Of a stretch of 64,000 bases of DNA, positions 52,979-62,336 are shown piece after piece. Origin of the DNA: Firmicutes bacterium HGW-Firmicutes-15. GTDB lineage: Bacteria > Bacillota > Syntrophomonadia > Syntrophomonadales > Syntrophomonadaceae. Numbering within the stretch: position 1 is the stretch's first letter; every line of letters begins with the position of its first letter. Where the stretch lies: contig PHAA01000007.1 of NCBI GenBank assembly GCA_002840245.1, positions 124,001 to 188,000 on the forward strand, written 5' to 3'. The notes beneath the pieces were generated by a model, which was not told the DNA's origin, made no database searches, and saw only the letters and a program-made list of their open reading frames with translations. Made by a program: the position numbers and the translations under genes.

Positions 52979-53266
52979 ATGCAACTCATAGCAATCGAGA
53001 ACTTGCGAATGACTGGACAAAACATGGCTGGTGCCGATGTCGTTTTTGACATTGATGGCAGACCGGTAAAAGCAGAGTTAAATTTTTATCTCCAAGGCAC
53101 CCAGTGCCTTGCGATTAAGCTAGGGCGACATGACAAGGGAGTTGCAAGCAGTGATCTTGAGGCTTACCTGAAACAATCCGGGATAGAAATTAAGAAACAG
53201 CTAAAACCTGATATTGAACGAATTAGGAAAGAACGAAGGAGACTGGTCTTCGGCGAAGAAGGCTAG
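52979..53266 (+). CDS. Small protein of unknown function in the c-di-GMP operon (95 residues)
   Basis: The product has alternating hydrophobic strands in the first half (VVFDIDGRPVKAELNFYL), then a helix and a strongly charged C-terminus rich in Lys, Arg and Glu. ATG at 52979 has GAGGGGAG upstream and lies 18 bases after the diguanylate cyclase stop, so it belongs to the same operon. No known motif (such as PilZ RxxxR) is evident, and I do not assign a function. Confidence 0.7.
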   Translation: MQLIAIENLRMTGQNMAGADVVFDIDGRPVKAELNFYLQGTQCLAIKLGRHDKGVASSDLEAYLKQSGIEIKKQLKPDIERIRKERRRLVFGEEG

Positions 53267-53272
53267 GTCCGC

Positions 53273-53307
53273 AAGGGTTAAGTGCAATTATTATCCACTT
53301 AACCCTT
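53273..53307 (+). terminator. Hairpin after the c-di-GMP operon
   Basis: Twelve-base perfect stem AAGGGTTAAGTG / CACTTAACCCTT with an 11-base loop, just after the last gene. There is no T-run behind it, so termination efficiency is uncertain. Confidence 0.55.
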
Positions 53308-53388
53308 GGCAATCCAGAGTCTATTTTATTGTGCTTATTTACTTTCAAGGCTAGATTACTTTACCAGTAAAATAATGCACTTGTTAGA

Positions 53389-54471
53389 CTATTCCCTTAC
53401 AACCCGCTGGTAACTGTAAGTTTCCAGACACTGCTGCAAAAGGTAAACTGCCTCTTGCTTAGTTAATTGCTTCTCAGGCCGGAAACTGCCGTCCGGATAT
53501 CCATTGACGATATTAGCAGCATAAGCCGAATTAATGCCTGCTTGAGCCCATGCTGGAATTTGATCGTTAAACATAGCCTGCTCGCCCTTTGTACTAAAAA
53601 TCATTCCTAACACTGAAACTGCTTCTGCCCTTGTTATATATTGATCTGCTTTAAAATATCCACCCTCATATCCATTAATGAAACCTGCATTTACTAAAGA
53701 AACTATTTTATACTTATCCGCAGGGTTCATGTCGCCTGTATCTGAGAACTTTTCATCTATACTAGGTTCGCTTCTTATCACATGCAGGGGTGAAGAAGGA
53801 AACGGCATGGTCACTCCATTCAGTAAGCTGAAAAATTGCAGCCGACTGACCTTATCTTCAGTATCACGAGAATAATCAGCAGCAAACTCCGTAAAAGATG
53901 CTACCCTCACCTTACTATACCCTTCCTGGTTAAAAACAATATCGATTATCATAATCTCTCCGGAACGGTCAATGTTCCCTACCTCCAGTGTCAGGGAAGA
54001 CGGGCTTGCGCCAAGAAACTTTATTCCGGACTGGCCATTGCCATCTTTGATCTGGTTTTTCTTCCCATTAATAGTTTCAGGCCATTCCACGTAATTTTTA
54101 TAAGTTTCCGCTCTCGGTATCTGCATATAAGCTGTACCTTTAGGTAAAGAAATCATTATCTTTTGGCCTGGTGATAACGGAACGGCTATTCCCGGTTTTC
54201 CACTTATCCGCAAGGTTCCCAATTCCCGATTCTCTCCATAAGATACTACCGGTTGGGATAGGACTGTGTTAATAGTATTTCCTTCGGAAGTCACTCCTCC
54301 TTCGGGTTTATCCGGATTATTTATCCCTTCTGGCTTGTCAGGATCACTTATGCGTATTACTAACTCCGTTTCTGCCATAACAGATTGGGGTATAAGTAAA
54401 ATTACCCCCCAAAAAACAACAAACAATATGGCTAGTGTGCAAAGCTTATTCCCCTTTTTTATGCTATACAA
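53389..54471 (-). CDS. Secreted S-layer-homology (SLH) domain protein
   Basis: The 360-residue protein has a signal peptide (LCTLAILFVVFWGVILLIPQ... AMA-like cleavage region near residue 33), a beta-rich domain of unknown type (about 40-240) and two SLH units (about 250-350; FINGYEGGYFKADQYITRAEAV and GYPDGSFRPEKQLTKQEAV region). SLH units anchor proteins to wall polymers. A DPDKPEG/NPDKPEG repeat stands just after the signal. TTG at 54471 is preferred because the GTG at 54478-54480 overlaps its Shine-Dalgarno. It is divergent from the deacetylase gene. Confidence 0.85.
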   Translation of the reverse strand: MYSIKKGNKLCTLAILFVVFWGVILLIPQSVMAETELVIRISDPDKPEGINNPDKPEGGVTSEGNTINTVLSQPVVSYGENRELGTLRISGKPGIAVPLSPGQKIMISLPKGTAYMQIPRAETYKNYVEWPETINGKKNQIKDGNGQSGIKFLGASPSSLTLEVGNIDRSGEIMIIDIVFNQEGYSKVRVASFTEFAADYSRDTEDKVSRLQFFSLLNGVTMPFPSSPLHVIRSEPSIDEKFSDTGDMNPADKYKIVSLVNAGFINGYEGGYFKADQYITRAEAVSVLGMIFSTKGEQAMFNDQIPAWAQAGINSAYAANIVNGYPDGSFRPEKQLTKQEAVYLLQQCLETYSYQRVVRE

Positions 54472-54605
54472 AGACTTCACTCCCTATTATTTCTTCGTGT
54501 ATAACATTCAATAAGAATCTATAAAATCCTGCTAAACATAAGTCGTACACCTTATTTCTGTTGTATAATACGCGTATGCATAATTCCATTAAAGAGGAGA
54601 TAATG

Positions 54606-55475
54606 ATGAAGCCGAAGTGCCTATTCTTCACTATGGTTATGATATTGATATATGGACTTGGGATAACCGGGTGCCAGTCCGGAATAAAGCCGGTTAACTC
54701 TGACTTGCCACAGGTGATCGATATGGAAATACTGGCATCAAAGCAAGTCCAGCCTAATCTAAACGAACAGGTTCTATTAAAATATACAAATGCGCAGCCG
54801 CAACAGTGGGGCGAAAAAGTGAGCGGGGTGGCACATAGCCTGGATACTAAGCAAAAAATCCTGGCTCTAACCTTCGATGCCTGTGGAGGCTCGGTACGTT
54901 CTAATGGATATGATGCCAACCTGATTGATTATTTGGACAAAATGCAGATACCAGCCACTTTGTTTATTTCTGGCAAATGGATTGACGCTAACCCAGATAT
55001 ATTTCTTAAACTAGCTCATAACAAGCTTTTCGAGATCGGTAATCATGGATTAAACCATCTCCCCTGCTCAGTAAATGGCAAGACCGCTTATAATATTAAG
55101 GGAACCAGTACCGTAGCAGATGTCATAGAAGAAATAGAAACTAATGGAGAAAAGATATTATCCCGCACAGAGCTCAAACCCCGCTTTTACCGCTCGGGAA
55201 CCAATTACTATGACGAAGCAGCAGTAGCACTTGCCAGTGATTTAGGCTATACAACTGTAGGCTACAGTGTTCTGGGCGATGCCGGAGCCACTTATAACCG
55301 GGAACAGGTAAAAAAAGCCCTGCTCGGTGCCCGAGCAGGGTCTATTGTAATATTTCATTTTAATCATCCCGAAGGGGAAACTGCTGAAGGTATTATGGAC
55401 GCTATTCCTATTCTAGAGAAAAATGGTTTCAGATTCGTTAAGCTATCTGACTACCCTATCATTACATATCCCTAA
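54606..55475 (+). CDS. Lipoprotein polysaccharide deacetylase (TFDACGG subtype)
   Basis: The 289-residue protein carries a lipoprotein signal (LGITGC) and a NodB-type deacetylase domain. Motif 1 is TFDACGGS, a variant of TFDDGP; motif 2 is NHGLNH with the metal His residues; motif 3 is RFYRSGTNYYDE. The family removes acetyl groups from peptidoglycan or other polysaccharides. ATG at 54606 after GAGGAGA is preferred over 54603. Its 3' part contains, on the opposite strand, an intrinsic terminator that serves the convergent operon. Confidence 0.88.
   Translation: MKPKCLFFTMVMILIYGLGITGCQSGIKPVNSDLPQVIDMEILASKQVQPNLNEQVLLKYTNAQPQQWGEKVSGVAHSLDTKQKILALTFDACGGSVRSNGYDANLIDYLDKMQIPATLFISGKWIDANPDIFLKLAHNKLFEIGNHGLNHLPCSVNGKTAYNIKGTSTVADVIEEIETNGEKILSRTELKPRFYRSGTNYYDEAAVALASDLGYTTVGYSVLGDAGATYNREQVKKALLGARAGSIVIFHFNHPEGETAEGIMDAIPILEKNGFRFVKLSDYPIITYP
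55311..55340 (-). terminator. Intrinsic terminator embedded in the deacetylase coding region
   Basis: On the minus strand CCCTGCTCG / CGAGCAGGG with a 5-base loop is followed by C and six T. It is about 145 bases beyond the stop of the convergent TPM gene and lies inside the antisense strand of the deacetylase gene. Confidence 0.85.
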
Positions 55476-55485
55476 TCGATAGGTT

Positions 55486-56322
55486 TTACCAGTCCCGACT
55501 ACTACCTCCCCCGCCGAAGGATCCTCCTCCGCCGGAGTCTCCACCGCCAAAGCCTCCACCCCCACCTCTTCCGCCTCCACGGAAGAGCATACCCAATAAC
55601 ATACCTAAGAAGAAACCATTAAGAAAACGATTATCTAACCATATCAAAAATATAAGCCCAATAGCCCCCAGGATGGTAAGCCAGGTAGGAACTTTCTTTT
55701 GGGCTGGAGCTTCTACTGGTACTGTTTTGGTCCCCTGCTGAATGCCTATACTAACTCCGTATTCCTTGGCAACCTCGGCAACTATTGCTTTATAACCGTT
55801 CGCCAAACCTAGGTCATAATTGCCCTCCTTGAAGGCAGGCAACATATACTCATCCTCTAGTCGTCCGATCTTGCCATCGGGGAGAGCACCTTCTAACCCA
55901 TAACCTACTTCTATACGAATTTTCTTCTCCGTGGGAACTACCAGGATGACTATCCCGTTGTTCAGTTGCTTATCACCTAACTGCCATTTACGACCGATTT
56001 CCAGGGCTACGTCTGCAATAGGCTGTCCGTCCAGGGTTTTCATGGTAACAACCGCCACTTGAGCCTTGGTCTGGCGGGCCAGTTCCTGGCTGGTATTAAT
56101 AATCATAGCTTTAGTTTCGTTACTCATTACCCCAGCCTGGTCGAGCACATAAAGTCCGGGCTCGGGGTCCGGGATAACAGCTGCTGCCATAGTTGGGGAA
56201 GGAAACACAAACAATAATAGCAAAACCAAGGCCGCCAGCCAGCCCACTATTGAGCCAATTCCCCGCCGCCAACTGTTTCCGAACCTAGTTTCCGTTATAT
56301 GGCAGGACAAATAATTATCCAT
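55486..56322 (-). CDS. TPM-domain membrane protein (YgcG family)
   Basis: The 278-residue protein has an N-terminal membrane helix (about 25-45), a TPM domain (about 55-185, with LGDKQLNNGIVILVVPTEKK and RIEVGYGLEGALPD), a second helix (about 218-245) and a glycine-rich tail ending SFGGGGSSRDW. This is the classic YgcG/TPM architecture. It is co-transcribed with lemA, 17 bases downstream of it, a conserved pairing; the TPM fold has been linked to phosphatase or membrane-stress roles but its function is unclear. Confidence 0.92.
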   Translation of the reverse strand: MDNYLSCHITETRFGNSWRRGIGSIVGWLAALVLLLLFVFPSPTMAAAVIPDPEPGLYVLDQAGVMSNETKAMIINTSQELARQTKAQVAVVTMKTLDGQPIADVALEIGRKWQLGDKQLNNGIVILVVPTEKKIRIEVGYGLEGALPDGKIGRLEDEYMLPAFKEGNYDLGLANGYKAIVAEVAKEYGVSIGIQQGTKTVPVEAPAQKKVPTWLTILGAIGLIFLIWLDNRFLNGFFLGMLLGMLFRGGGRGGGGGFGGGDSGGGGSFGGGGSSRDW

Positions 56323-56339
56323 GCTGTATAGCTCCTCTA

Positions 56340-56897
56340 CTATTTGAACTCAACTTTGGGAACCACTTTAGCGGATGCCTCGGCTTCGAAGTATTCGCGA
56401 GAAGAAAATCCTAACATACCCGCGAACATCGCATTGGGAAAAGTCTTGATTTTAGCGTTAAAAATTTGAACCGAGTCATTATAGTCTTTCCGCGACACCG
56501 CTATGCGATTTTCAGTTCCAGCTAGCTCATCCTGAAGCTGTCGAAAGTTTGCATCTGATTTGAGGTTAGGATAGTTCTCTACTACCACTAACAAACGAGA
56601 AAGGGTGGAGGAAAGTTCCTCATTAGCTGCAGCCTTGTTGGCAACCCCTTGTGCTCCTACTAATTTACTACGCGCATCGGCAATACTTTTAAGAATATCT
56701 TTCTCCTGAGCAGCAAAGCCTTGAACTGTTGAGACCAGATTGGGTATAAGATCAGCCCGGCGCTGCAGTTGAACATCCACCTGACTCCATTTGCCATTAA
56801 CCGATTCATTAAGACTAACTAAACCATTGTAGCTGCTCATTATTGAAAAACCGAGCAGAACAATAACTGCAAGGACAATAATCCATGCTTTCTTCAC
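56340..56897 (-). CDS. lemA: LemA family protein
   Basis: The 185-residue protein has an N-terminal membrane anchor (IIVLAVIVLLGFSIM) followed by an outward helical domain with the LemA motif VNGKWSQVDVQLQRRADLIPNLV (WSQVDVQLQRRADLIPNLV) and FPNAMFAGMLGF near the C-terminus. The GTG start at 56897 follows GGGAGG. LemA proteins are widespread with poorly known function and commonly sit beside TPM proteins, as here. Confidence 0.93.
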   Translation of the reverse strand: MKKAWIIVLAVIVLLGFSIMSSYNGLVSLNESVNGKWSQVDVQLQRRADLIPNLVSTVQGFAAQEKDILKSIADARSKLVGAQGVANKAAANEELSSTLSRLLVVVENYPNLKSDANFRQLQDELAGTENRIAVSRKDYNDSVQIFNAKIKTFPNAMFAGMLGFSSREYFEAEASAKVVPKVEFK

Positions 56898-57021
56898 AAT
56901 AATACCTCCCTTTAATTTGTTTCACTTATGCGCTATATTATTATACCATTCATCCTAGGGCTCAGATACAATTAGTTCCCATTTTTGATGCTGCTTCTCG
57001 ATACTGATAAATCTGGTCTAA

Positions 57022-57891
57022 CTATTTCTTTATCTCTTGGTATTTTTCAGTACAATAGATAATGGAAAGAGTTCCGGGGCCAACGTGCAGTCCAATGACT
57101 GGTCCAATGGGAAGCACCGCTACTTCCATGCCATATCTAACATGGATAGTCTGTGCCAATTCTGCAGCTTTATCAGGACAGCTAATATGGTGCACCATAA
57201 CATTTCTAAGCCCAAAAGCCTTAAAATCATTCTCAAGCAGGTTTAATAAGCGCTCAATAGCTGCTCGCGATCCTCGCGCCCTTTCTAGCAGAGCCGTCTT
57301 GCCATTCTCCACAAACAGAATAGGTTTTAACTTCAATATAGAACCCAACAGTGCTGCAGCACCGCCTATGCGCCCCCCCTTCTTCAGGTATTCCAGCCCT
57401 GCAGGAACAAAATAAAATTTCACCCGTTTCATCGTTTGCCGAGCTAGCTCTATGATCTCCTCCATTGATTTTCCTTCCAGGGCCGCTTGGGCCGCGTCCA
57501 TTACAGTTAAACCCATTGCCAAGCAATTGGTACGAGAATCTATTACCTCTATCCTGGCACCAGGATATTCTTGCATGATCATATCTTTGGCAACTAAGGC
57601 GGAGTGATAGGTGCCGCTCATATCCGAGGACAAGAAAATAGCCAGCACCTCATCCCCCCTGGCAACGATATTTGTGAATATCTCTTGAATCTCTCCCTGA
57701 GCCGGCTGTGATGATGAAGGTATTATACCTTCTCTTTCAATTTTTTTATAGAAATAGTCATAGTCTACTTCAGTCTCTTTGAATGATTCGTCGGGAAAAC
57801 TAACACTAAGGGGAATTATCGTTATATCTAATTCGCGTTGAACAGAGGCATCAATATACGAAGTACTATCACTAACGATTTTTACGCTCAT
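57022..57891 (-). CDS. DegV family fatty-acid-binding protein
   Basis: The 289-residue protein starts MSVKIVSDSTSYID and shows the DegV landmarks SSQPAQGEI, LAIFLSSDMSGTYHSA and the GRIGGAAALLGSILKLKPIL region. DegV/FakB proteins bind a fatty acid and present it to the FakA kinase. The ATG at 57891 after AGGAGGG is chosen; the frame is open to 57924. It lies alone between the TPM/LemA pair and cobQ. Confidence 0.92.
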   Translation of the reverse strand: MSVKIVSDSTSYIDASVQRELDITIIPLSVSFPDESFKETEVDYDYFYKKIEREGIIPSSSQPAQGEIQEIFTNIVARGDEVLAIFLSSDMSGTYHSALVAKDMIMQEYPGARIEVIDSRTNCLAMGLTVMDAAQAALEGKSMEEIIELARQTMKRVKFYFVPAGLEYLKKGGRIGGAAALLGSILKLKPILFVENGKTALLERARGSRAAIERLLNLLENDFKAFGLRNVMVHHISCPDKAAELAQTIHVRYGMEVAVLPIGPVIGLHVGPGTLSIIYCTEKYQEIKK

Positions 57892-58017
57892 ACGCACCCT
57901 CCTATGTTCAATTTCGTGAAACACTTCGTGATAAACGGCTTGAATTCCTGCTGTCGACAGAAATTGCTGCCTTCTGTTGTTATATTCCGTGGATAGGATT
58001 GTTTATTATCTATGAGT

Positions 58018-59541
58018 TTATAATCCCATAAGCTGATAAACTCGTTTCATATCAATATTTTCTCTGACTAGCTCGGCCAGTTTTTCATAGGCTGCTTCGC
58101 GATTTTCCTGGAAATTATATTGTAAATCTATGGGCGGCAAATCTTTAAGCTTCCTTAATTGATTTAAGAAAACACGACGAAATTCGTCTGCATCAAATAT
58201 GCCATGTAGATAGGTGCCAAATATCAGTCCTGTTTCGTTGACTGCCCCATCTAAAACTAAAGAGTCCGGATCATTTTTGCGTAATAATTGAAAGGCTGGT
58301 TTTACTCCCGGATTGCGAAATGATTGTCCCATATGAATCTCGTATCCTTCAACCTCGCGGGAACGCAGAGCATCCATTAGTTTTCCATGCCCTAGAGCCT
58401 TGCCATTTACCTGCCAGGTTGTTTTTTCGCAACTGAAATTAGTAATAACATCTAAAAGTCCTAATCCAGCAGTCTCTTCACTTGCTGATTCAATGTTCTG
58501 GGAATCAATAATAGTCCTGCCCAGCATTTGAAAGCCGCCACATATTCCAATAATGGGAACTTCACTAGCGGCCAAATGCATAATTTCTTTATCCCAACCA
58601 ATTTTTTTAATCCAGTTAAGATCACCAATAGTATTTTTCGATCCCGGTATAATGAGACAATCTAACCTTCCAAATTTATCTCCAGGTTTAATATAGCGCA
58701 GAGAAACATCTGGTTCCGCATCCAGTGAATCAAAATCCGTAAAATTTGAAATATGGGGCAGATAAAGCACCCCAATTTCCAAAACATTTTTTTCGGAGTG
58801 TTTAGGACGGAGTTCATCATTTACAGTATCTTCCTCGGGAATATTATAATTAAAATATGGTATTACTCCCAAGACTGGAATGCCAGTCTTTTCTTCCAAA
58901 AAATCCAGAGCCGGCTGAAGTAATCCAAGGTCACCTCTGAATTTATTAATAATTATACCGACTACCATTTTCCGATCATCAGGCGGTAATAACTCCAGGG
59001 TGCCAACCACAGCAGCTAAAGCTCCGCCTTTATCAATGTCAGCCACAAGTAAAACCGGGGCACTAGCCATATGAGCTGCCCGCATATTCACAACATCATT
59101 TTTTTGTAGATTTACCTCTGCAGGGCTGCCCGCCCCCTCCAAAACAATAATTTCGTATTTCTCCTTTAAACGTCCGAATGATTCTAGTATTGCCGGCCAA
59201 ACTGTTTTCACGTAGTCATTATGGTAATAACTAGCACTCATCGTTCCAATTGGCTTACCATGTACTATAACCTGGGAAGCATTATCAGCCGATGGTTTAA
59301 GCAAAATAGGATTCATATCTATATCAGGTTCTATCCCTGCTGCCTGTGCCTGGACTACCTGAGCACGGCCCATTTCTCCCCCATCTATCGTAACAAAGGA
59401 ATTTAGAGCCATATTTTGAGATTTAAAAGGTGAAACAGCATAACCATCCTGCAAAAATATTCGGCAAAAAGCAGTAACCAGAACACTTTTTCCAACATGC
59501 GAACCTGTCCCCTGAATCATCAAAGTATGAACCGTTTTCAT
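58018..59541 (-). CDS. cobQ: Cobyric acid synthase CobQ
   Basis: The 507-residue glutamine-dependent amidotransferase has an N-terminal dethiobiotin-synthetase-like ATP domain (QGTGSHVGKSVLVTAFCRI... SQNMALNS) and a C-terminal class I-like glutaminase domain with the nucleophile Cys in GICGGFQMLGR and the His in YLHGIFD. It amidates the corrin side chains of adenosylcobyrinic acid diamide. ATG at 59541 follows AGGAGATGG. It is the last gene of the right-hand cobalamin cluster. Confidence 0.95.
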   Translation of the reverse strand: MKTVHTLMIQGTGSHVGKSVLVTAFCRIFLQDGYAVSPFKSQNMALNSFVTIDGGEMGRAQVVQAQAAGIEPDIDMNPILLKPSADNASQVIVHGKPIGTMSASYYHNDYVKTVWPAILESFGRLKEKYEIIVLEGAGSPAEVNLQKNDVVNMRAAHMASAPVLLVADIDKGGALAAVVGTLELLPPDDRKMVVGIIINKFRGDLGLLQPALDFLEEKTGIPVLGVIPYFNYNIPEEDTVNDELRPKHSEKNVLEIGVLYLPHISNFTDFDSLDAEPDVSLRYIKPGDKFGRLDCLIIPGSKNTIGDLNWIKKIGWDKEIMHLAASEVPIIGICGGFQMLGRTIIDSQNIESASEETAGLGLLDVITNFSCEKTTWQVNGKALGHGKLMDALRSREVEGYEIHMGQSFRNPGVKPAFQLLRKNDPDSLVLDGAVNETGLIFGTYLHGIFDADEFRRVFLNQLRKLKDLPPIDLQYNFQENREAAYEKLAELVRENIDMKRVYQLMGL

Positions 59542-59625
59542 CTTCCATCTCCTTTCTCCTCCTGATTCCAGGCAGTTTCCCCGCGTCTCACCAGTATTGC
59601 CTTATAGGCGAGCAGCTTACTTCCC

Positions 59626-60729
59626 CTACCCTCTCAAACTAGAAATATAAGCATCAAGAGCGTGAATTAGCCGCATATTCTCGAGTCGCGTTCGTACAGC
59701 AATCCTGATAAAATAGGGTCCCATCCCTTGAAAAGATGTGCAATCCCTAATCAACAATCCAGAACGTGCCAGAACTTCTTGCAGATGACTAGCAGTAATA
59801 CCAGCTTCACAGGTATTCACAAGCAGAAAATTAGCTGTAGGAATGTATGGCTTTAACCCGGGAAGCTTTTTTATTTCTTCATATAAATATTGTCGTTCTT
59901 CCCAAATTGTTTCCTGTAAACGAGTACGATAATCCCTTTCCGTCAGGGCTGCTACCCCCGCTGCTTGGGCTAGAGAATTAACACTCCATGGATCTCTTAG
60001 AGTATTCATTTTATCGATTAAATCTTTATGGCCGATAGCATATCCAATACGGAGACCCGGTAATGAATATACTTTGGTTAAGGATTTCAATATGAGTAAA
60101 TTATCATAATGAAATACCTGGTTTACTACCGAATGGTCAGAACCGCCTTTCACAAAATCCAAATAGGCCTCATCAACAACAATAAAACAATGATTAGCTT
60201 TACCCACCTCAAGAATTTCCTGCAAATCATTTCGATCAAATAAGGTACCGGTTGGGTTGTTGGGATTGCAAATAAACGCCAGATCCGAACCCCGAATTGA
60301 TTTGCAGAAGTCGTCAATAGAAATAACAAACCGGGATCCTTCCGGTTGTAATTCAAAATATTTCAATTTACCACCCACTGAACGCACAGCATATCCATAC
60401 TCTGAAAAAGTAGGAATAGGAATCAAAGTATAACGAGGAAGTATCATCCGTACAATAAGATAAATAATTTCAGCAGCCCCGTTGCCTGCTAATATGTTTT
60501 CCCTTCCAACTCCTAATTCTGATGCTGCTGCCTGCCTGAAATCTTTACATGCAGAATCTGGATAGTGAGCAATTGTTCCAAGCGAGTTTTTGACAGCTTG
60601 CATTACAACTTCAGGTACCCCCAGAGGACTAACGCTGGCACTAAAATCAAGAATCTCTTCTAAATCTATTATATATTTCCGAGCTACTTCATAAACATTG
60701 CCTCCATGTATCCTTTCCTTCTCATGCAA
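59626..60729 (-). CDS. cobD: Threonine-phosphate decarboxylase CobD
   Basis: The 367-residue PLP enzyme is a class I/II aminotransferase-fold protein starting HGGNVYEVARKY (near residue 8), with NPNNPTGTLF, VDEAYLDF and SLTKVYSLPGLRIGY holding the PLP-binding Lys. In cobalamin clusters it decarboxylates L-threonine phosphate to aminopropanol phosphate. A histidinol-phosphate aminotransferase would look similar, but position between cbiB and cobQ favours CobD. Start is TTG at 60729 with GGAGGTGAT. Confidence 0.92.
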   Translation of the reverse strand: MHEKERIHGGNVYEVARKYIIDLEEILDFSASVSPLGVPEVVMQAVKNSLGTIAHYPDSACKDFRQAAASELGVGRENILAGNGAAEIIYLIVRMILPRYTLIPIPTFSEYGYAVRSVGGKLKYFELQPEGSRFVISIDDFCKSIRGSDLAFICNPNNPTGTLFDRNDLQEILEVGKANHCFIVVDEAYLDFVKGGSDHSVVNQVFHYDNLLILKSLTKVYSLPGLRIGYAIGHKDLIDKMNTLRDPWSVNSLAQAAGVAALTERDYRTRLQETIWEERQYLYEEIKKLPGLKPYIPTANFLLVNTCEAGITASHLQEVLARSGLLIRDCTSFQGMGPYFIRIAVRTRLENMRLIHALDAYISSLRG

Positions 60730-60826
60730 GATATCACCTCCTCACCCATTAATATACAAACTAATCTTATGCTTCTAAACTTAAGCTAATGCTCCCAAGC
60801 AACCTGAATAAAAGAAAGCCGTTTTC

Positions 60827-61777
60827 CTATAATATTTTATACACATACGAACCTAAAAGCACTGCAAGTATTGCCGTAACATACACAAACCTGATTGTTT
60901 GCTTGATATGATCATACCCCAGGATATTGCCCGGGGACACTCCCATTAACGGGCGAAAGGAAGGAATTCCTTCATAATAATTAGTGCCACCTAAACACAC
61001 TCCCAGCGCACCTGCCACACCTGCCTCAGGTATACCGCTGTTAGGACTAGGATGTTTCCCGCTATCGCGAAAAATGCTTACTGCTGCAGTGACTGGTTGA
61101 CACCTAAGAATAATAGCAGCAATAACGATTAATACCCCTGTAATTCGGGCAGGTATATAGTTTACCAGGTCATCTAGTCGTGCTGAAGCCCAACCAAAAT
61201 ACAGATAGCGAGAATTTCGATATCCCACCATTGAGTCCAAAGTATTGATAGCTCTATAAGTCATCGCTAACGGAGCCCCGCCAATAAAAGCAAAAAATAT
61301 TGGTGCTACTACCGCATCGACAATATTTTCGGCCATTGTCTCCACTGTGGCCCGAGTCATTTCTTGCTCGTTCATATCCCCTGTATCTCTTCCAACAATC
61401 CCATCCACCACTTTTCGAGCCGGTTCTAGCTCACCATAAAATAAATACCTATATACTGAACGCCCCACATCCATCAAGCCTCTTGCAGCAATAGTGGTAG
61501 AAATCAACCACGCCGATAATACAATTTCTAAATTATGATGTATCGTTCCAGCTGCCCAACATACCCATAATGTTAATACATAAACTGTTCCTGGAATAAT
61601 TAATGCGAGCAGGCAACCGGTAAAACGTTCACTTCTTTTGGACCTCGCTAAAGGACGCAATAATTTTTCTAAACCTGTAATGGCTCGGCCCATTATTTTC
61701 ACTGGATGGGGTATAAATAATGGATCACCGAATACCAGATCTAATAGCAAAGCTAGCGGTACGATCAACCATAACAT
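60827..61777 (-). CDS. cbiB: Adenosylcobinamide-phosphate synthase CbiB
   Basis: The 316-residue membrane protein has CbiB hallmarks: LLDLVFGDPLFIPHPVKIMGRAI at the N-terminus, GRDTGDMNEQEMTRATVETMAENIVD and MTYRAINTLDSMVGYRN in the middle. It attaches aminopropanol phosphate to adenosylcobyric acid. It starts 4 bases after cobU and is in one operon with cobU and cobD. Confidence 0.94.
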   Translation of the reverse strand: MLWLIVPLALLLDLVFGDPLFIPHPVKIMGRAITGLEKLLRPLARSKRSERFTGCLLALIIPGTVYVLTLWVCWAAGTIHHNLEIVLSAWLISTTIAARGLMDVGRSVYRYLFYGELEPARKVVDGIVGRDTGDMNEQEMTRATVETMAENIVDAVVAPIFFAFIGGAPLAMTYRAINTLDSMVGYRNSRYLYFGWASARLDDLVNYIPARITGVLIVIAAIILRCQPVTAAVSIFRDSGKHPSPNSGIPEAGVAGALGVCLGGTNYYEGIPSFRPLMGVSPGNILGYDHIKQTIRFVYVTAILAVLLGSYVYKIL

Positions 61778-61781
61778 ATGC

Positions 61782-62336
61782 TTACATACCTTTAGTTAGA
61801 GCTTTTAATTCAATCGGAATACCCGCAATTGTAATATATGCCTCGTCAGCATACGAAGCTATAATTTGATTGGCACGCCCAATAATGTCTCGGTACAACC
61901 TTGATAAAGGGTCACCGGGAACTATACCCCATCCCACCTCATTGGAGACTATAATAATATGAGCTGCCGATTCGCGACTCACCTTGGCTAATTCGATAAT
62001 CTTCTGTAATAGCTGTTCTTCACCTAGTTCTATTTCAGTTTGAAGCATCAGATTGCTAACCAGCAGGGTCAAACAATCCAAAAGAAATATATGCCCTGGT
62101 TCATCCAATTCCTTAATAACTCCAACTGGATTAAAGGCCTCTTCTATAGTTTGCCAATTAACTGGTCTTCGAGCCTGATGGCGGGCGACCCTATCAACCA
62201 TTTCATCGTCTCCTGGAACACAAGTTGCAATATAGCTTACCTTTCCTTCTAAATCTGCAGCCATCTTTTCGGCAAAAAAACTCTTGCCACTTCTGGCTGC
62301 ACCGGTTACAAAAACCAGCTTACCTCGGGATGCCAT
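61782..62336 (-). CDS. cobU: Adenosylcobinamide kinase/guanylyltransferase CobU
   Basis: The 184-residue enzyme has the P-loop VTGAARSGKSFFAE, HQARRP (with the guanylylated His), DCLTLLVSNL and VSNEVGWGIVPGDPLSRLYRD motifs. It phosphorylates adenosylcobinamide and transfers GMP, preparing the substrate for CobS. The ATG lies inside the last 31 bases of the upstream ABC-ATPase gene, so translation is coupled. Confidence 0.95.
   Translation of the reverse strand: MASRGKLVFVTGAARSGKSFFAEKMAADLEGKVSYIATCVPGDDEMVDRVARHQARRPVNWQTIEEAFNPVGVIKELDEPGHIFLLDCLTLLVSNLMLQTEIELGEEQLLQKIIELAKVSRESAAHIIIVSNEVGWGIVPGDPLSRLYRDIIGRANQIIASYADEAYITIAGIPIELKALTKGM

Noticed and set aside
54464-54919. A 151-residue minus-strand open frame antisense to the start of the deacetylase gene
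   Set aside because: It overlaps the well-supported lipoprotein deacetylase, has a Cys/Arg-rich composition without family resemblance, and no Shine-Dalgarno.
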